This document shows, one piece after another, positions 7,577-17,017 of a stretch of 44,952 nucleotides of DNA; within the stretch, counting starts at the first letter, position 1; each line of letters opens with the position of its first letter. Under the pieces are notes generated by a model. The model worked only from the letters and a program-made list of their open reading frames with translations. It had not been told where the DNA came from and did not search any database. The position numbers were made by a program, and so were the translations under genes. The DNA lies in assembly GCA_017544165.1 (NCBI GenBank), contig JAFYER010000010.1:1-44952 (forward strand). Reading direction: 5' to 3'. Origin of the DNA: Bacilli bacterium. GTDB lineage: Bacteria > Bacillota_I > Bacilli_A > RF39 > UBA660.

Positions 7577-8623
7577 TTAATTAATCTCCAAATTACCATT
7601 CGTAGGAATTATTTGTATAAATGTATTACCATCATTAACGATAAGTTCTTTACCATTTTCAAAGCGATATATGGTTTTTGAACTCCTTTTAGCTTTTTCC
7701 CAAGTCATTTTTATAGCTTTTCCTTCGGTAATATAATATCCAGTTCCCTGACCTATATTATATAGTTCTTGGCGTCCTTTTGTGTCCCCGGCGATGCCAA
7801 CATAATCCAAATCATAAACAATTATATTTTTTACATTTAATTGTTTACCCGTATTATAATCAGTATGTTTTTGATTATTTATAAAGCGTTTATATACTTT
7901 ATTGTCTTCATCATATTCATATTCAACTTCATTATAGTTTGAATAAAACACTTTTACACTACTTGCATCTTGAGTATCACCATAAGCACTTAAATCAATA
8001 GATTGAGCACTATAATCAAGTAGCAAACCATCATCAGTATCTTTAGGATAATTTAAATTTGTCCTTGCTTTATCAAGTAAATCTGTGTTTGTAAATCCAG
8101 TATGTTCTACAGCAATACCGAAAGGATTTTCACGATAAAAATATACACCCTCATAAGTTAGTCCGTGAATATTTTGTATGCGCAATGATCCAATATCGCT
8201 TTGAGCCTGTGGCGACCAACCCCAGTGAACAAAAATAGCATCATTTTCAAGAACATAATCCAAGTAATAATGTCTTGCACTTCTAACTGAACCAATTCTT
8301 TCCACTTCGACATCTCTAAAAAGTGCTAAAAATCTAGTTATTCCACCTTCTGCCAAAAGTTCATAGACAAGATAGGCATTACTTAAACCAGATTGGACTT
8401 GTCTTGCTTCATATAAATTATTTATCATTACAGCATATGGTCTAGTTTTTGAATCTAGATCCACTATTTTAACCTCTTCGTCTTGTTCTGGAGTTACCTC
8501 ATTATCAAGTTGTTGAATATTACCTGTTTTTTCCTTTTCAAAAAAAGCAATGCAGCCGAAACATACTGTTAACAAAAGAATTATTGCAACAATCAAAATA
8601 ATAATTATTTTCTTTTTATTCAT
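7577..8623 (-). CDS. YerB-like DUF3048 membrane-anchored protein
   Basis: 348 residues: an N-terminal hydrophobic segment (about 5-26), then a DUF3048 domain and its C-terminal partner. Characteristic stretches are RPYAVMINN, YLVYELLAEGGITRFLALF, RIGSVRSARHYYLDYV, and near the end GQGTGYYITEGKAIKMTWEK with the final NGNTFIQIIPTNG. B. subtilis YerB is a lipoprotein of unknown function. Here the hydrophobic segment ends in Cys, but the box (CFGC) is not a standard lipobox, so lipidation is uncertain. The gene follows smpB by 17 nt. Confidence 0.85.
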   Translation of the reverse strand: MNKKKIIIILIVAIILLLTVCFGCIAFFEKEKTGNIQQLDNEVTPEQDEEVKIVDLDSKTRPYAVMINNLYEARQVQSGLSNAYLVYELLAEGGITRFLALFRDVEVERIGSVRSARHYYLDYVLENDAIFVHWGWSPQAQSDIGSLRIQNIHGLTYEGVYFYRENPFGIAVEHTGFTNTDLLDKARTNLNYPKDTDDGLLLDYSAQSIDLSAYGDTQDASSVKVFYSNYNEVEYEYDEDNKVYKRFINNQKHTDYNTGKQLNVKNIIVYDLDYVGIAGDTKGRQELYNIGQGTGYYITEGKAIKMTWEKAKRSSKTIYRFENGKELIVNDGNTFIQIIPTNGNLEIN

Positions 8624-8640
8624 ACTATCCTCTTTCCTAA

Positions 8641-9066
8641 TTATAACCTACTTTGTTCTCTTTCGATATCTTTTTTCTTAATAGATTCCCTTTTGTCATA
8701 ATTTTTTTTACCTTTACAAACTCCAATTGTTACTTTAGCTTTATTATTCTTTAAATAAATCTTAAGTGGTATTAAAGTATATCCATCGATTGTTACTTTT
8801 TCTTTTAACTTCTTAATCTCTTTTTTATGAAGCAAAAGTTTTCTTTCTTGGTATTCGTCATGATTAAATACTGAGCTACTTTCATATTTGGCTATATACA
8901 TATTGATAATATAAACTTCATCATTTTTAATTCTTATATAACTATCTTTTATATTAACCGATGAATTTCTAACAGATTTTATCTCCGTTCCTTTTAGAAC
9001 GATTCCTGCCTCAATTTCATCTTCGACAAAATAATTAAAATAAGCTTTCTTATTGTTTATTTCCAT
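8641..9066 (-). CDS. smpB: SmpB, tmRNA-binding protein
   Basis: A 141-residue partner of tmRNA in rescue of stalled ribosomes. It has the expected start (NKKAYFNYFVEDEIEAGIVL), the central GTEIKSVR and HDEYQERKLLLHKKEI motifs, and the basic C-terminal tail GVCKGKKNYDKRESIKKKD. The ATG at 9066 overlaps the end of rnr by 17 nt. A start 18 codons further up would place non-SmpB sequence inside rnr. The rnr-smpB order is common in Firmicutes and fits their joint role in removing faulty mRNA. Confidence 0.96.
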   Translation of the reverse strand: MEINNKKAYFNYFVEDEIEAGIVLKGTEIKSVRNSSVNIKDSYIRIKNDEVYIINMYIAKYESSSVFNHDEYQERKLLLHKKEIKKLKEKVTIDGYTLIPLKIYLKNNKAKVTIGVCKGKKNYDKRESIKKKDIEREQSRL

Positions 9067-11149
9067 TTTTTCCACCATCCAGTTCAAAATCGATTGTTCT
9101 TTCCTTTTTAGAAGCCCCAACTACTTTTACTTTTACTTTATTACCTAATGTAAATTTTCTATTGCTTTCACTCACTAAAGATAGTAATTCAGGAACATAA
9201 TTATAAAAACCATCTAATGAGGAAACATGAACCAATCCTTCGACTAAATTAGGTAATTTAACAAAAAAGCCAAAATTAGTTACACCCGAAATAATTCCTT
9301 CGTATACTTCACCAATATGTGATTCCATATACTCAGCCATTTTCATCTCTAAAACGTCTCTTTCAGCTTCGATGGCCGCTTGTTCCTTTTCGCTAGCCTT
9401 TTCACAATAGTTAGGAAGTAACTTTCCATAATAATCTATTGTATCACGATCTATTTTACATTCAAATAAATACCTATGTAATAATGTATGAACTACAAGG
9501 TCTGGAAATCTTCTAATTGGTGAAGTAAAATGCGTATACATTTTACTTGCAAGACCAAAGTGACCTATATTATTAGTACTATAAATGGCTTTTTTCATAC
9601 TTCTTAAAAGCATATCGCTCAAGATTTCAAAGTTCTTATTATCTTTTAAACCATTTAATAGTTCTTGCATCGTTTTAGGAGTAATATTATTTATATTAAC
9701 ACTAACGCTGCAGTTTAACATTTTTAATAAATTGACAAAATCGGATATTTTTTCACCATTGGGTTCCCCATGCACACGATATACAAAAGGAAGATCCATA
9801 TTGGTAATATGCTCTGCGACAGTTTCATTAGCGGCTATCATAAAGTCTTCGATTAGTTTTTCACCTTCTAGTTGCTCTCGTTTAACAACATCAATTGCTT
9901 TACCATCTTTGTCTTGAATTATTTTAGCTTCATCAAGGCCAAAATCTATATATCCTTTGTTTTCTTTATATCTTCTTAAAATATGAGCAAGTTCTTGCAT
10001 CAACTTAAGTGTATCGGCAAATTTTTCATAGCCAGATGGAATACCTTTATCATCCAATATAGAATTAACATTTTTATATGTCATTTTCTTCTTACTATTA
10101 ATAACGGACAAAAAAATATCATGATCTATTATTTTCCCTTCGGGATTGATTGTCATTTCACAGGAAACAGTTAATCTATCAACACCTTCGTTTAAAGAGC
10201 ATATTCCATTTGATAGTTCATGAGGAAGCATAGGAATAACAGTATCTGCTAGATAAGAAGAAGTACCTCTTTGATAAGCACTATCAAAAAGAAGAGTTCT
10301 TTCTGTTACATAATGGGATACATCGGCAATGTGGACACCCAAAATATAATTATCACCTTCTTTTTTGATACTTATGGCATCGTCAATATCTTTAGTATCA
10401 TCTCCATCAATCGTAAAAATCATTTCTTTTCTTAAATCTTTGCGATCTTTTAACTCACTTTCTTTAACCTTGTTTGGAATACTTCCTAGTTCATAATCAA
10501 TTGCTTCAGGAAAATCAATAATAATTCCATGTTCGCAAGCAACAGACATTATATCAACACCAGGATCATTTTTATGTCCCAATATCTTTACTACTTTACC
10601 TAAATAATAATTCGTCCTCAGTTCCTTTATTATTTTAACTAAAACCTTATGACCCTCGACACAATGAGCTAATGACTCCTCAGTTACTTCAACGCCTATA
10701 TCTTTCTTATTGTCGTCAAGTACAAAACATAGATTATTACGTTTCATAACGATTTCACCGACAAGCATAGATAAATCTCTTTTTAAAACGTTAACTATTA
10801 TACCATCTTCACCTTGAACATCAACTTCGACCATATCACCATCAATAGCATTGTTCAAATTTTCTTTTCTAACAAATATATCCTCACTATCTTTAATAGT
10901 AACAAAGCCGTTACCTCTTTTATTGATGTGGACTACACCAGAAAAAAGTGATGAACAATTATCCATCAAAACATATTTATCCTTTTTAGAACGATGTATT
11001 TTACCTTCAGTAACTAGCTCATTAACCTCTTTTTGAAGTTTTTGATATTCTTCGACCGTTGTAAGCCCAAGTAAATCATTTATTTCTATCATAGTCAAAG
11101 CTTTGTTTTCATTTTTTAATTTTTCTAATATTAATTCTTTCATGAACAT
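9050..11149 (-). CDS. rnr: Ribonuclease R
   Basis: A 699-residue 3'-to-5' exoribonuclease. It shows a winged-helix N-terminus (about 1-55), cold-shock domains (about 65-230), an RNB catalytic domain with the acidic cluster TIDGDDTKDIDDAIS (about 247-262) and an S1 domain at the C-terminus (about 625-695). Length is on the short side, without the long basic tail of E. coli RNase R. Two starts are possible two codons apart (11149 and 11143). The second forms an ATGA overlap with the stop of the upstream pilin-like gene. Confidence 0.96.
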   Translation of the reverse strand: MFMKELILEKLKNENKALTMIEINDLLGLTTVEEYQKLQKEVNELVTEGKIHRSKKDKYVLMDNCSSLFSGVVHINKRGNGFVTIKDSEDIFVRKENLNNAIDGDMVEVDVQGEDGIIVNVLKRDLSMLVGEIVMKRNNLCFVLDDNKKDIGVEVTEESLAHCVEGHKVLVKIIKELRTNYYLGKVVKILGHKNDPGVDIMSVACEHGIIIDFPEAIDYELGSIPNKVKESELKDRKDLRKEMIFTIDGDDTKDIDDAISIKKEGDNYILGVHIADVSHYVTERTLLFDSAYQRGTSSYLADTVIPMLPHELSNGICSLNEGVDRLTVSCEMTINPEGKIIDHDIFLSVINSKKKMTYKNVNSILDDKGIPSGYEKFADTLKLMQELAHILRRYKENKGYIDFGLDEAKIIQDKDGKAIDVVKREQLEGEKLIEDFMIAANETVAEHITNMDLPFVYRVHGEPNGEKISDFVNLLKMLNCSVSVNINNITPKTMQELLNGLKDNKNFEILSDMLLRSMKKAIYSTNNIGHFGLASKMYTHFTSPIRRFPDLVVHTLLHRYLFECKIDRDTIDYYGKLLPNYCEKASEKEQAAIEAERDVLEMKMAEYMESHIGEVYEGIISGVTNFGFFVKLPNLVEGLVHVSSLDGFYNYVPELLSLVSESNRKFTLGNKVKVKVVGASKKERTIDFELDGGKNGNKQ

Positions 11150-11652
11150 TTACCCCAATAATCATTTTTATGATATTTTTCTAAACCAGTTGATGCATCG
11201 AATGTATTATCTGATTTAAATGATCCGTTAAGAGATATTTTACAAGATGCATCAGTACATGTTCCAGCACACTTAAGTTCGATGGTTTTAACTCCATTTA
11301 TTTTTTTTATAATTAGTGTTGTCCCATTTGAGTTATTATTTATATTAAAGTTTTTTGCAGTAGAATATATTGGAATGTATTTTTTTGAAATATTCTCATC
11401 TAATAATCCTGCTTCAATAAGTTTAATTATTCTGACATCACAACCCGTGGTATAATTCGAACAAGAAAATGCACTCAATTCAGTATAGACATCGGCTGCT
11501 TTAAATACCTCCCACATTATATCTTTATATTCATTTTTTTGAGCTTTTTTCAATGAAAAATCAGCACTAAGCCCTGCCGAAACGCTTAATGCTAAAATAA
11601 TTGCTATAACAACTAACATCTCTATTAATGTAAACCCTTTATTATTATTCAT
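11140..11652 (-). CDS. Type IV pilin-like / competence pseudopilin (prepilin)
   Basis: 170 residues with a class-III signal: a short leader ending NNNKG, then FTLIEMLVVIAIILAL, where the peptidase would cut after Gly6 and Glu11 is the conserved Glu5 of the mature form. After the helix comes a C-terminal domain with six Cys, suggesting disulfides. It resembles ComGC/PulG-type pseudopilins, but no pilus ATPase, platform protein or peptidase is in the window. It lies first in the rnr operon. No Shine-Dalgarno is seen, and the -10 box ends 6 nt before the ATG. Confidence 0.75.
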   Translation of the reverse strand: MNNNKGFTLIEMLVVIAIILALSVSAGLSADFSLKKAQKNEYKDIMWEVFKAADVYTELSAFSCSNYTTGCDVRIIKLIEAGLLDENISKKYIPIYSTAKNFNINNNSNGTTLIIKKINGVKTIELKCAGTCTDASCKISLNGSFKSDNTFDASTGLEKYHKNDYWGKCS

Positions 11653-11658
11653 AATCTA

Positions 11659-11687
11659 ATTATATATTTTTTCCATGTAAAAAGCAA
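11659..11687 (-). promoter_or_regulatory. Promoter of the pilin-rnr-smpB operon (apparently leaderless)
   Basis: Minus strand TTGCTT (11687-11682), a 17-bp spacer, then TATAAT (11664-11659). The predicted start falls on the ATG at 11652. It overlaps the secG terminator. Confidence 0.5.
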
Positions 11688-11703
11688 CCAATCAGGCTGC
11701 TTT
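11679..11703 (-). terminator. Terminator after secG
   Basis: Minus strand stem AAAGCAGCC/GGTTGCTTT (with one wobble pair), 5-nt loop, then T. It ends the sigma-like-tilS-ftsH-secG unit. Confidence 0.7.
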
Positions 11704-11711
11704 CAAGTTTT

Positions 11712-11930
11712 TTACTTTAAGAATAGTATTAAAGAAATTATAAAGAATAGTATTCCAAGAACAAGTGTAACTCTACTTATAACTAGTTCTAAACCTCTTT
11801 CTTTCATATTTTGAAATAAAGCATCATTTCCTCCGGTAATTACACTACCTGCACTACTTGCTTTGCCACTTTGTAAAAGGACAATTACAATAAGTAGAAT
11901 TGAAACAACTAATAATACACCCTCTAACAT
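11712..11930 (-). CDS. secG: SecG, preprotein translocase subunit
   Basis: A 72-residue partner of SecYE with two membrane helices (about 3-22 and 50-70) and the conserved linker QSGKASSAGSVITGGNDALF. It starts 1 nt after the ftsH stop, which suggests coupled translation. Usual SecG length is 70-80 residues. Confidence 0.93.
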   Translation of the reverse strand: MLEGVLLVVSILLIVIVLLQSGKASSAGSVITGGNDALFQNMKERGLELVISRVTLVLGILFFIISLILFLK

Positions 11931-11931
11931 A

Positions 11932-13911
11932 TTATTCTTCCTCGCTTTCTTTTAGTGCTTTTTCTAACTCTTCTTTAGACATTTTTGTATAGCCTTTAAT
12001 TTTCTTTTCTTTGGCTTGTTCCTTTAAATCGTCAATTGACACTTCTTCAACGCTTTCTTCCTCTGTTGAAATAATAACACCTGTTTCTACTAAAGAATCA
12101 ATTTGTTCTTTTGTAAGTGTTTCATATTTCATTAGGGCATCACTAAGAAGCATTACCAAGCCTTCGTTATCAGCAATTATTTTTTTAGCATTTTGATAAC
12201 ATTCATCAATTATCTTTCTTGTTGCAGTATCAATCTCTAGAGCAACTTGATCAGAAAAGTCACGATTCTTAGTATAATCTCTTCCTAAGAAAACATCTTT
12301 GCCTTGCTCTTCATATTGAGTAGGTCCTAGTTCACTCATACCATATTCAGTTACCATACTTCTTGCAAGACGCGTTGCCTTTTTAAAATCATCAGAAGCG
12401 CCTGTAGATATTTCATGTAAAAAATGTTCCTCGCTGACACGGCCTCCCATAAGTCCTGTAATTCTACCAATCATTTCGTTTTTGGTCATGATAGCAATTT
12501 TTTCCTCTTTAGGAAGCATCATGGTATAACCGCCAGCCATACCACGAGGTATAATTGTAATCTTATGAACTACTTCAGCATCCTCAAGCTTTAGGCCAAT
12601 AACCGCATGGCCAGCTTCATGAATACTTACAAGTTTCTTTTCTTTTTCGGTTATCTTTCTTGTTGTCTTAGCAGGCCCAAGCATAACCCTATCAGTCGCT
12701 TCATCTATCTCATCCATATTGATTTGGTCTTTATTACGACGTACCGCTAAAAGGGCAGCTTCGTTAAGTAGGTTTTCAAGATCTGCTCCAGAAAAACCCG
12801 GAGTACGTGCTGCTAAAGCTTCGAAGTTAATATCTTCACCTAAAACTTTATTTTTAGCATGAACTTTTAGTATAGCTTGTCTTTCATTTGAATCAGGCAA
12901 ACTAACTGTTACTTGACGGTCAAATCTTCCTGGACGAAGTAGAGCTGGGTCTAGAACATCAGGCCTATTAGTTGCCGCTATAATAATAATTCCTTCATTA
13001 GCGCCAAATCCATCCATTTCAGTTAATAATTGGTTTAGTGTTTGCTCTCTTTCATCATGGCCTCCACCAAGACCTGTTCCTCTTTGACGGCCAACAGCAT
13101 CAATTTCATCAATAAATATTAAACAAGGTGCAGTTCTTTTGGCTTCTTTAAACATATCTCTAACACGAGAGGCACCAACACCGACAAATAGTTCAACAAA
13201 ATCAGAACCGCTTATGTAATAAAATGGTACATTTGCTTCACCGGCTATTGCTTTAGCAAGTAAAGTTTTACCTGTTCCCGGAGGACCTACTAGTAAAACA
13301 CCTTTAGGAATACGAGCGCCAAGTTTTTGAAACTTTTTAGGATTTTTTAAGAAATCAATTAATTCTTTAACTTCTTCTTTTTCTTCTTTTAATCCGGCAA
13401 CATCACTAAATGTTTTTTTATTATTATCATCAGAAAGTCTTGCTTTACTACGACCAAAATCCATTGAATTACGATTTGTCGAAGATAATTTTGTAAATAA
13501 CAAATAAGCAGCTACTCCTAAAATTAATATCGGTGCTACATTAACTATAACATATAAAATTTGCGAACTTCCTGGATCTTTTTTAGTATCGTACTTACTT
13601 ATGTTATTTGCTTTAATATAATCTGTTACTGTTGATATTTCATCTTCAACAACTAACGCTTTAAAGGATTCTTCTTCCTCATAGTCTTTTAATTTTCCCT
13701 CAACATAATATACAGATTCATCACTTTTCGGAGTAATAGTAATCTCCGTTACTTCATTATTTGCTAAATTGCTAAGTAATTTTCCTGTTGTAAGTGTATG
13801 AACAGAATCACCTTGAAAATGTAATACTAATAATATTACACCAATAATTATAAAAAGTACTAAATAATGACTTATATTTCTTGCGGTATTATTCTTTTTG
13901 ACATTCTTCAT
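11932..13911 (-). CDS. ftsH: FtsH, ATP-dependent membrane zinc metalloprotease
   Basis: 659 residues: two membrane helices (about 15-32 and 118-140) around an extracellular domain, an AAA+ module with Walker A GPPGTGKT (209-216), Walker [10 protein letters not shown], the second region of homology [19 protein letters not shown], and the zinc motif HEAGH (431-435). It degrades membrane and short-lived cytosolic proteins. The last 30 residues ([19 protein letters not shown] and following) look like a Rho-N/HeH-type helical motif, which is not usual for FtsH. It overlaps tilS by 23 nt, the tilS-ftsH order typical of Firmicutes. Confidence 0.97.
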   Translation of the reverse strand: MKNVKKNNTARNISHYLVLFIIIGVILLVLHFQGDSVHTLTTGKLLSNLANNEVTEITITPKSDESVYYVEGKLKDYEEEESFKALVVEDEISTVTDYIKANNISKYDTKKDPGSSQILYVIVNVAPILILGVAAYLLFTKLSSTNRNSMDFGRSKARLSDDNNKKTFSDVAGLKEEKEEVKELIDFLKNPKKFQKLGARIPKGVLLVGPPGTGKTLLAKAIAGEANVPFYYISGSDFVELFVGVGASRVRDMFKEAKRTAPCLIFIDEIDAVGRQRGTGLGGGHDEREQTLNQLLTEMDGFGANEGIIIIAATNRPDVLDPALLRPGRFDRQVTVSLPDSNERQAILKVHAKNKVLGEDINFEALAARTPGFSGADLENLLNEAALLAVRRNKDQINMDEIDEATDRVMLGPAKTTRKITEKEKKLVSIHEAGHAVIGLKLEDAEVVHKITIIPRGMAGGYTMMLPKEEKIAIMTKNEMIGRITGLMGGRVSEEHFLHEISTGASDDFKKATRLARSMVTEYGMSELGPTQYEEQGKDVFLGRDYTKNRDFSDQVALEIDTATRKIIDECYQNAKKIIADNEGLVMLLSDALMKYETLTKEQIDSLVETGVIISTEEESVEEVSIDDLKEQAKEKKIKGYTKMSKEELEKALKESEEE

Positions 13912-15214
13912 TAAAATTCTTCCTTTCGCATAAAAGTATTATATCATATTTTTCCGTTTTGTCTTTAGCAAATTTGCTTTTTTTCAAACCGGGAATTAGT
14001 AAAATATTGTTATTACTATCACAAATAATTGGCCATAAATCACGTTCATGAAGGCTAATTTTTTCATCAATAAAGATATCTTTAACTTTTTTTGTTCCTA
14101 AATTTTTAACTTGCATTTTATCTCCCTTTGTTCTTGAACGAATAATAAGGGGCATTCTGATACTTTTAGAATCAAGTCTAATTACGTTATTTGAATCATC
14201 TTCTATCTTTTTAACTAATTTTATTAACCAATTATCATCTTCATAAAAGTCAATAAACTCGGTATTGAACCCATTTGCATTAATATCTTTTTTTATATAG
14301 AAACTATCATAATCCTTAATACCAACATAATTATTATTTAAGCAAATAGTGCTATTGCTCTTCGAGGATTTAATCATTTTAAGCATATCTTCAATATTTT
14401 GATCTGATATATCTAATATATCCTTTTTTTGAATATCTACAATGATTTTTTCCAAACATTTTTTAATAATAATATCTGATTGTTTTTTTACCTTTTTAAT
14501 ATCAATTATATTTTTATTAATGAACCTGCTATCAGTTACATATCCATCAATAAACTTATCATATTCCAATAGTTTCTTACTATATGCTAAATATTTTAAA
14601 TGCACTAAAGGATTTTCTTTTTTTAAAAAGGTTAATACATGATGACGATAACGATTTCTGGTATGTTCATTTTTGTTATTTGTTTTATCAATAAAGTATT
14701 TAATATGATTACTTTTTAAATAATTAAGAATTTCTTTTTTATCGACGTATAAAAAAGGATGTAAATAATCGTTATCAATCAGCTTAATGCCTGCATAACC
14801 AGAAAGATTACTACCCCTTGTGATGCGCATTAAAATAGTTTCCACTAAATCATCACCGTGATGAGCTGTAATAATATACTTTGCGTTATATTTGGCTTTT
14901 AAACTTTTGAAAAAAGAATATCTAATACATCTTGCTTCACTTTCAAAATTATTAGGAATTTTGTGAACAATTTCCATTCCCTCAAAAATAATATTGTTAT
15001 CTAAACAATATTGTTCTAAGTATTGATATTCTTTATCACTTTGTTTTCTTACTTTATGATTGACATGGGCTACAACAATATTAAAATCCATTGTCTTTTT
15101 TAAATCACACAATAAAGAAAGTAGACACATAGAATCGGGTCCACCAGAACAAGCAACAATTACTGTAGTATTACAATCTATAATACTTTTTAAATATTTA
15201 ATTGCTTCTTGCAT
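13889..15214 (-). CDS. tilS: TilS, tRNA(Ile)-lysidine synthase
   Basis: A 441-residue ATP-dependent ligase that adds lysine to C34 of tRNA(Ile2) so that it reads AUA. The PP-loop SGGPDS is at residues 23-28, followed by the AHVNHKVR and TAHHGDDLVETILMRITRG motifs. The C-terminal TilS domain is seen in MPLIIRSRTKGDKMQVKN. The length matches the two-domain form. Its start has AAAGGAGGATT before the ATG, and it follows the sigma-like gene by 12 nt. Confidence 0.94.
   Translation of the reverse strand: MQEAIKYLKSIIDCNTTVIVACSGGPDSMCLLSLLCDLKKTMDFNIVVAHVNHKVRKQSDKEYQYLEQYCLDNNIIFEGMEIVHKIPNNFESEARCIRYSFFKSLKAKYNAKYIITAHHGDDLVETILMRITRGSNLSGYAGIKLIDNDYLHPFLYVDKKEILNYLKSNHIKYFIDKTNNKNEHTRNRYRHHVLTFLKKENPLVHLKYLAYSKKLLEYDKFIDGYVTDSRFINKNIIDIKKVKKQSDIIIKKCLEKIIVDIQKKDILDISDQNIEDMLKMIKSSKSNSTICLNNNYVGIKDYDSFYIKKDINANGFNTEFIDFYEDDNWLIKLVKKIEDDSNNVIRLDSKSIRMPLIIRSRTKGDKMQVKNLGTKKVKDIFIDEKISLHERDLWPIICDSNNNILLIPGLKKSKFAKDKTEKYDIILLCERKNFNEECQKE
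13938..13946 (-). promoter_or_regulatory. Possible internal promoter for ftsH (extended -10)
   Basis: Minus strand TGATATAAT inside the 3' end of tilS, about 27 bases upstream of the ftsH ATG. No -35 stands out. Confidence 0.4.
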
Positions 15215-15226
15215 AATCCTCCTTTA

Positions 15227-15910
15227 TTATTTTAAATACCATCTTAAATTAGTAGATCGTAATAAAAGTTTTCTCTGACGACTGGCTTCTTGATTAATAT
15301 AAGCCCTTGAACAATTATTTCTTTCAGCAATTTTGCCAAATGATTCAATTTCAAAATCCGTTATTGGCATACGGCCTGTAATAATTTCTTGTTTTAAAGG
15401 AGATTGAGTATCAACATAACCCCAATATTCGTTTTCAATTTGCCTGTTTATTACTCTATCTTCTGTGTCTCTTAATGACGTTCCTTTATCAGCAATAACC
15501 ATTTCTGGTAATTTTCCATCACTTAAATATTCTTCAATAATATCATAATTAGTATATCTAACATCTTTATTACGTAAATAGATACTAGGACTATTAACTT
15601 TTTTGCCATTAACTTTCTTAGAGTATACAAATATACACGCTAGTGATTTAGCAATTTGTTCTACAATCTTAACGTTAAACTTTTGACACACATGACTTTG
15701 TTTATTTAAATCTATCTCTTCAATTAGTCCCATTACAGCAATTATACAGTCATGTAATATATCTTCATGATATTCTTCAGGGATTTGTAATCTTACTAAA
15801 GTACCTTTAATTCTTTCATAATAATGTAATATATAATTCTCGCGAGCTTCTTTATCACCATTTCTAATTTTTGCAATTATTATTCTTTGTTCACTGTCCC
15901 TTATGTTCAC
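15227..15910 (-). CDS. Divergent sigma-70-like factor (tentative)
   Basis: 227 residues. The N-terminal part (EQRIIIAKIRNGDKEARENY followed by HEDILHDCIIAVMGLIEEID) resembles region 2 of sigma-70 family proteins. The C-terminal FGKIAERNNCSRAYINQEASR resembles the helix-turn-helix of region 4, next to a basic tail. The middle (about 80-170) matches nothing recognised. The start is GTG at 15910, with AGGGGG about 6 nt upstream; no ATG fits. It has its own consensus promoter and heads the tilS-ftsH-secG operon. It may instead be a DNA-binding protein of another class. Confidence 0.5.
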   Translation of the reverse strand: MNIRDSEQRIIIAKIRNGDKEARENYILHYYERIKGTLVRLQIPEEYHEDILHDCIIAVMGLIEEIDLNKQSHVCQKFNVKIVEQIAKSLACIFVYSKKVNGKKVNSPSIYLRNKDVRYTNYDIIEEYLSDGKLPEMVIADKGTSLRDTEDRVINRQIENEYWGYVDTQSPLKQEIITGRMPITDFEIESFGKIAERNNCSRAYINQEASRQRKLLLRSTNLRWYLK

Positions 15911-15936
15911 AAAAATCCCCCTTGCTACAGCGAATT

Positions 15937-15965
15937 ATTATAATCTATTTTTTATTTTTTGACAA
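15937..15965 (-). promoter_or_regulatory. Promoter of the sigma-like-tilS-ftsH-secG operon
   Basis: Minus strand TTGTCA (15965-15960), a 17-bp spacer, then TATAAT (15942-15937). It overlaps the 3' end of prfB. Confidence 0.75.
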
Positions 15966-17008
15966 TATTCTTTAGATTATATTCAAGCATTTCTCTTATT
16001 TCTCCGTTTAATATTTTTTCAGGATTATTGCTTTCAAAATTTGTTCTGTGATCTTTTACTAATTTATATGGTTCTAAAATGTAACTTCTTATTTGGCTAC
16101 CAAAATTTATGCTATCACCTTTTTTAAATTCGTTAATCTCCCCTTCACGTTTTTCAAGTTCCATTGCATATAATTTGCTCTTTATAATATCAATAGCAAT
16201 TTCTTTATTGCGGAGCTGACTTCTTTCATTTTGAACACTAACAACTATTTTCGAAGGTAAATGGGTTATCCTAACAGCCGAATTACTTGTATTAACAGAT
16301 TGACCACCTGCCCCCGAAGAATGAAAAACATCGATTTTTAAATCCTTTTCATCAATTTCAATATCATCAACTTTACCAAACTCGGGAGTAACTGTTACCG
16401 AAGCAAAAGAAGTATGCCTTCTTTTATTAGAGTCAAATGGTGAAATTCTAACCAAACGATGAACACCACTTTCATTTTTTAAATAGCCAAAAGCATTTTC
16501 CCCCGATACTTTTATTAAAACTGATTTAAGTCCGGCTTCCTCGCCATCTTGTGAGGATATTACTTCGCATTTATAATCGTATTTATCACAATATTTTTCA
16601 TACATATCTAAAAGCATGCTAACCCAATCTTGAGCTTCGGTTCCACCAGCCCCAGAATGAATTTCCAGATAACAATTTAAATTATCATATTTACCATTTA
16701 AAAATGTAGATAATTCTAGTTCTTGAACTTGAATTAATAATTCGTTATACTCTTCCTCGGTAAATAAATCAAATAATTCAATCCCAGCATCAATACTTGC
16801 CTCTAAGTTTTCGAAAAGATTAATTTTCTTTTCAATACTTACTATTTGAGAGTTGATTTCACTTGCCTTTTTAATGTCATCATAAAAATTCGAAACAAGC
16901 GTTTCTTTTTTTAAATCATTTAGTTTTTCTTTTAAATTTGGTATGTCAAAGTGACCTCCCGATGTCTTCTATTTTTGTTTTTAAATTTACTAAATCTGTT
17001 TTTTCCAT
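15952..17008 (-). CDS. prfB: Peptide chain release factor 2, made by programmed +1 frameshift
   Basis: RF2 releases peptides at TGA and TAA. Frame 1 starts at ATG 17008 (AAGGAG upstream) and gives 20 codons ending CTT TGA (16951-16946). The +1 frame begins at GAC 16947 and runs to TAA at 15952, for 351 residues in all. Just before the shift is a Shine-Dalgarno-like GGGAGGT, 3 nt from CTT, as in known prfB sites. The tRNA-mimicry domain shows HSGAGGTEAQDWVSML, and the catalytic GGQ lies in SSGAGGQSVNTSNSAVRITH. It follows trmB by 9 nt. A reading that starts at 16617 would be only the C-terminal part. Confidence 0.97.
16944..16964 (-). promoter_or_regulatory. prfB frameshift site
   Basis: Minus strand: SD-like GGGAGGT, TCA, slippery CTT, in-frame TGA, then C. 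Low RF2 slows termination at the TGA and favours slipping to the +1 frame, which is known autoregulation of prfB. Confidence 0.93.
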
Positions 17009-17017
17009 TTTTTCTCC

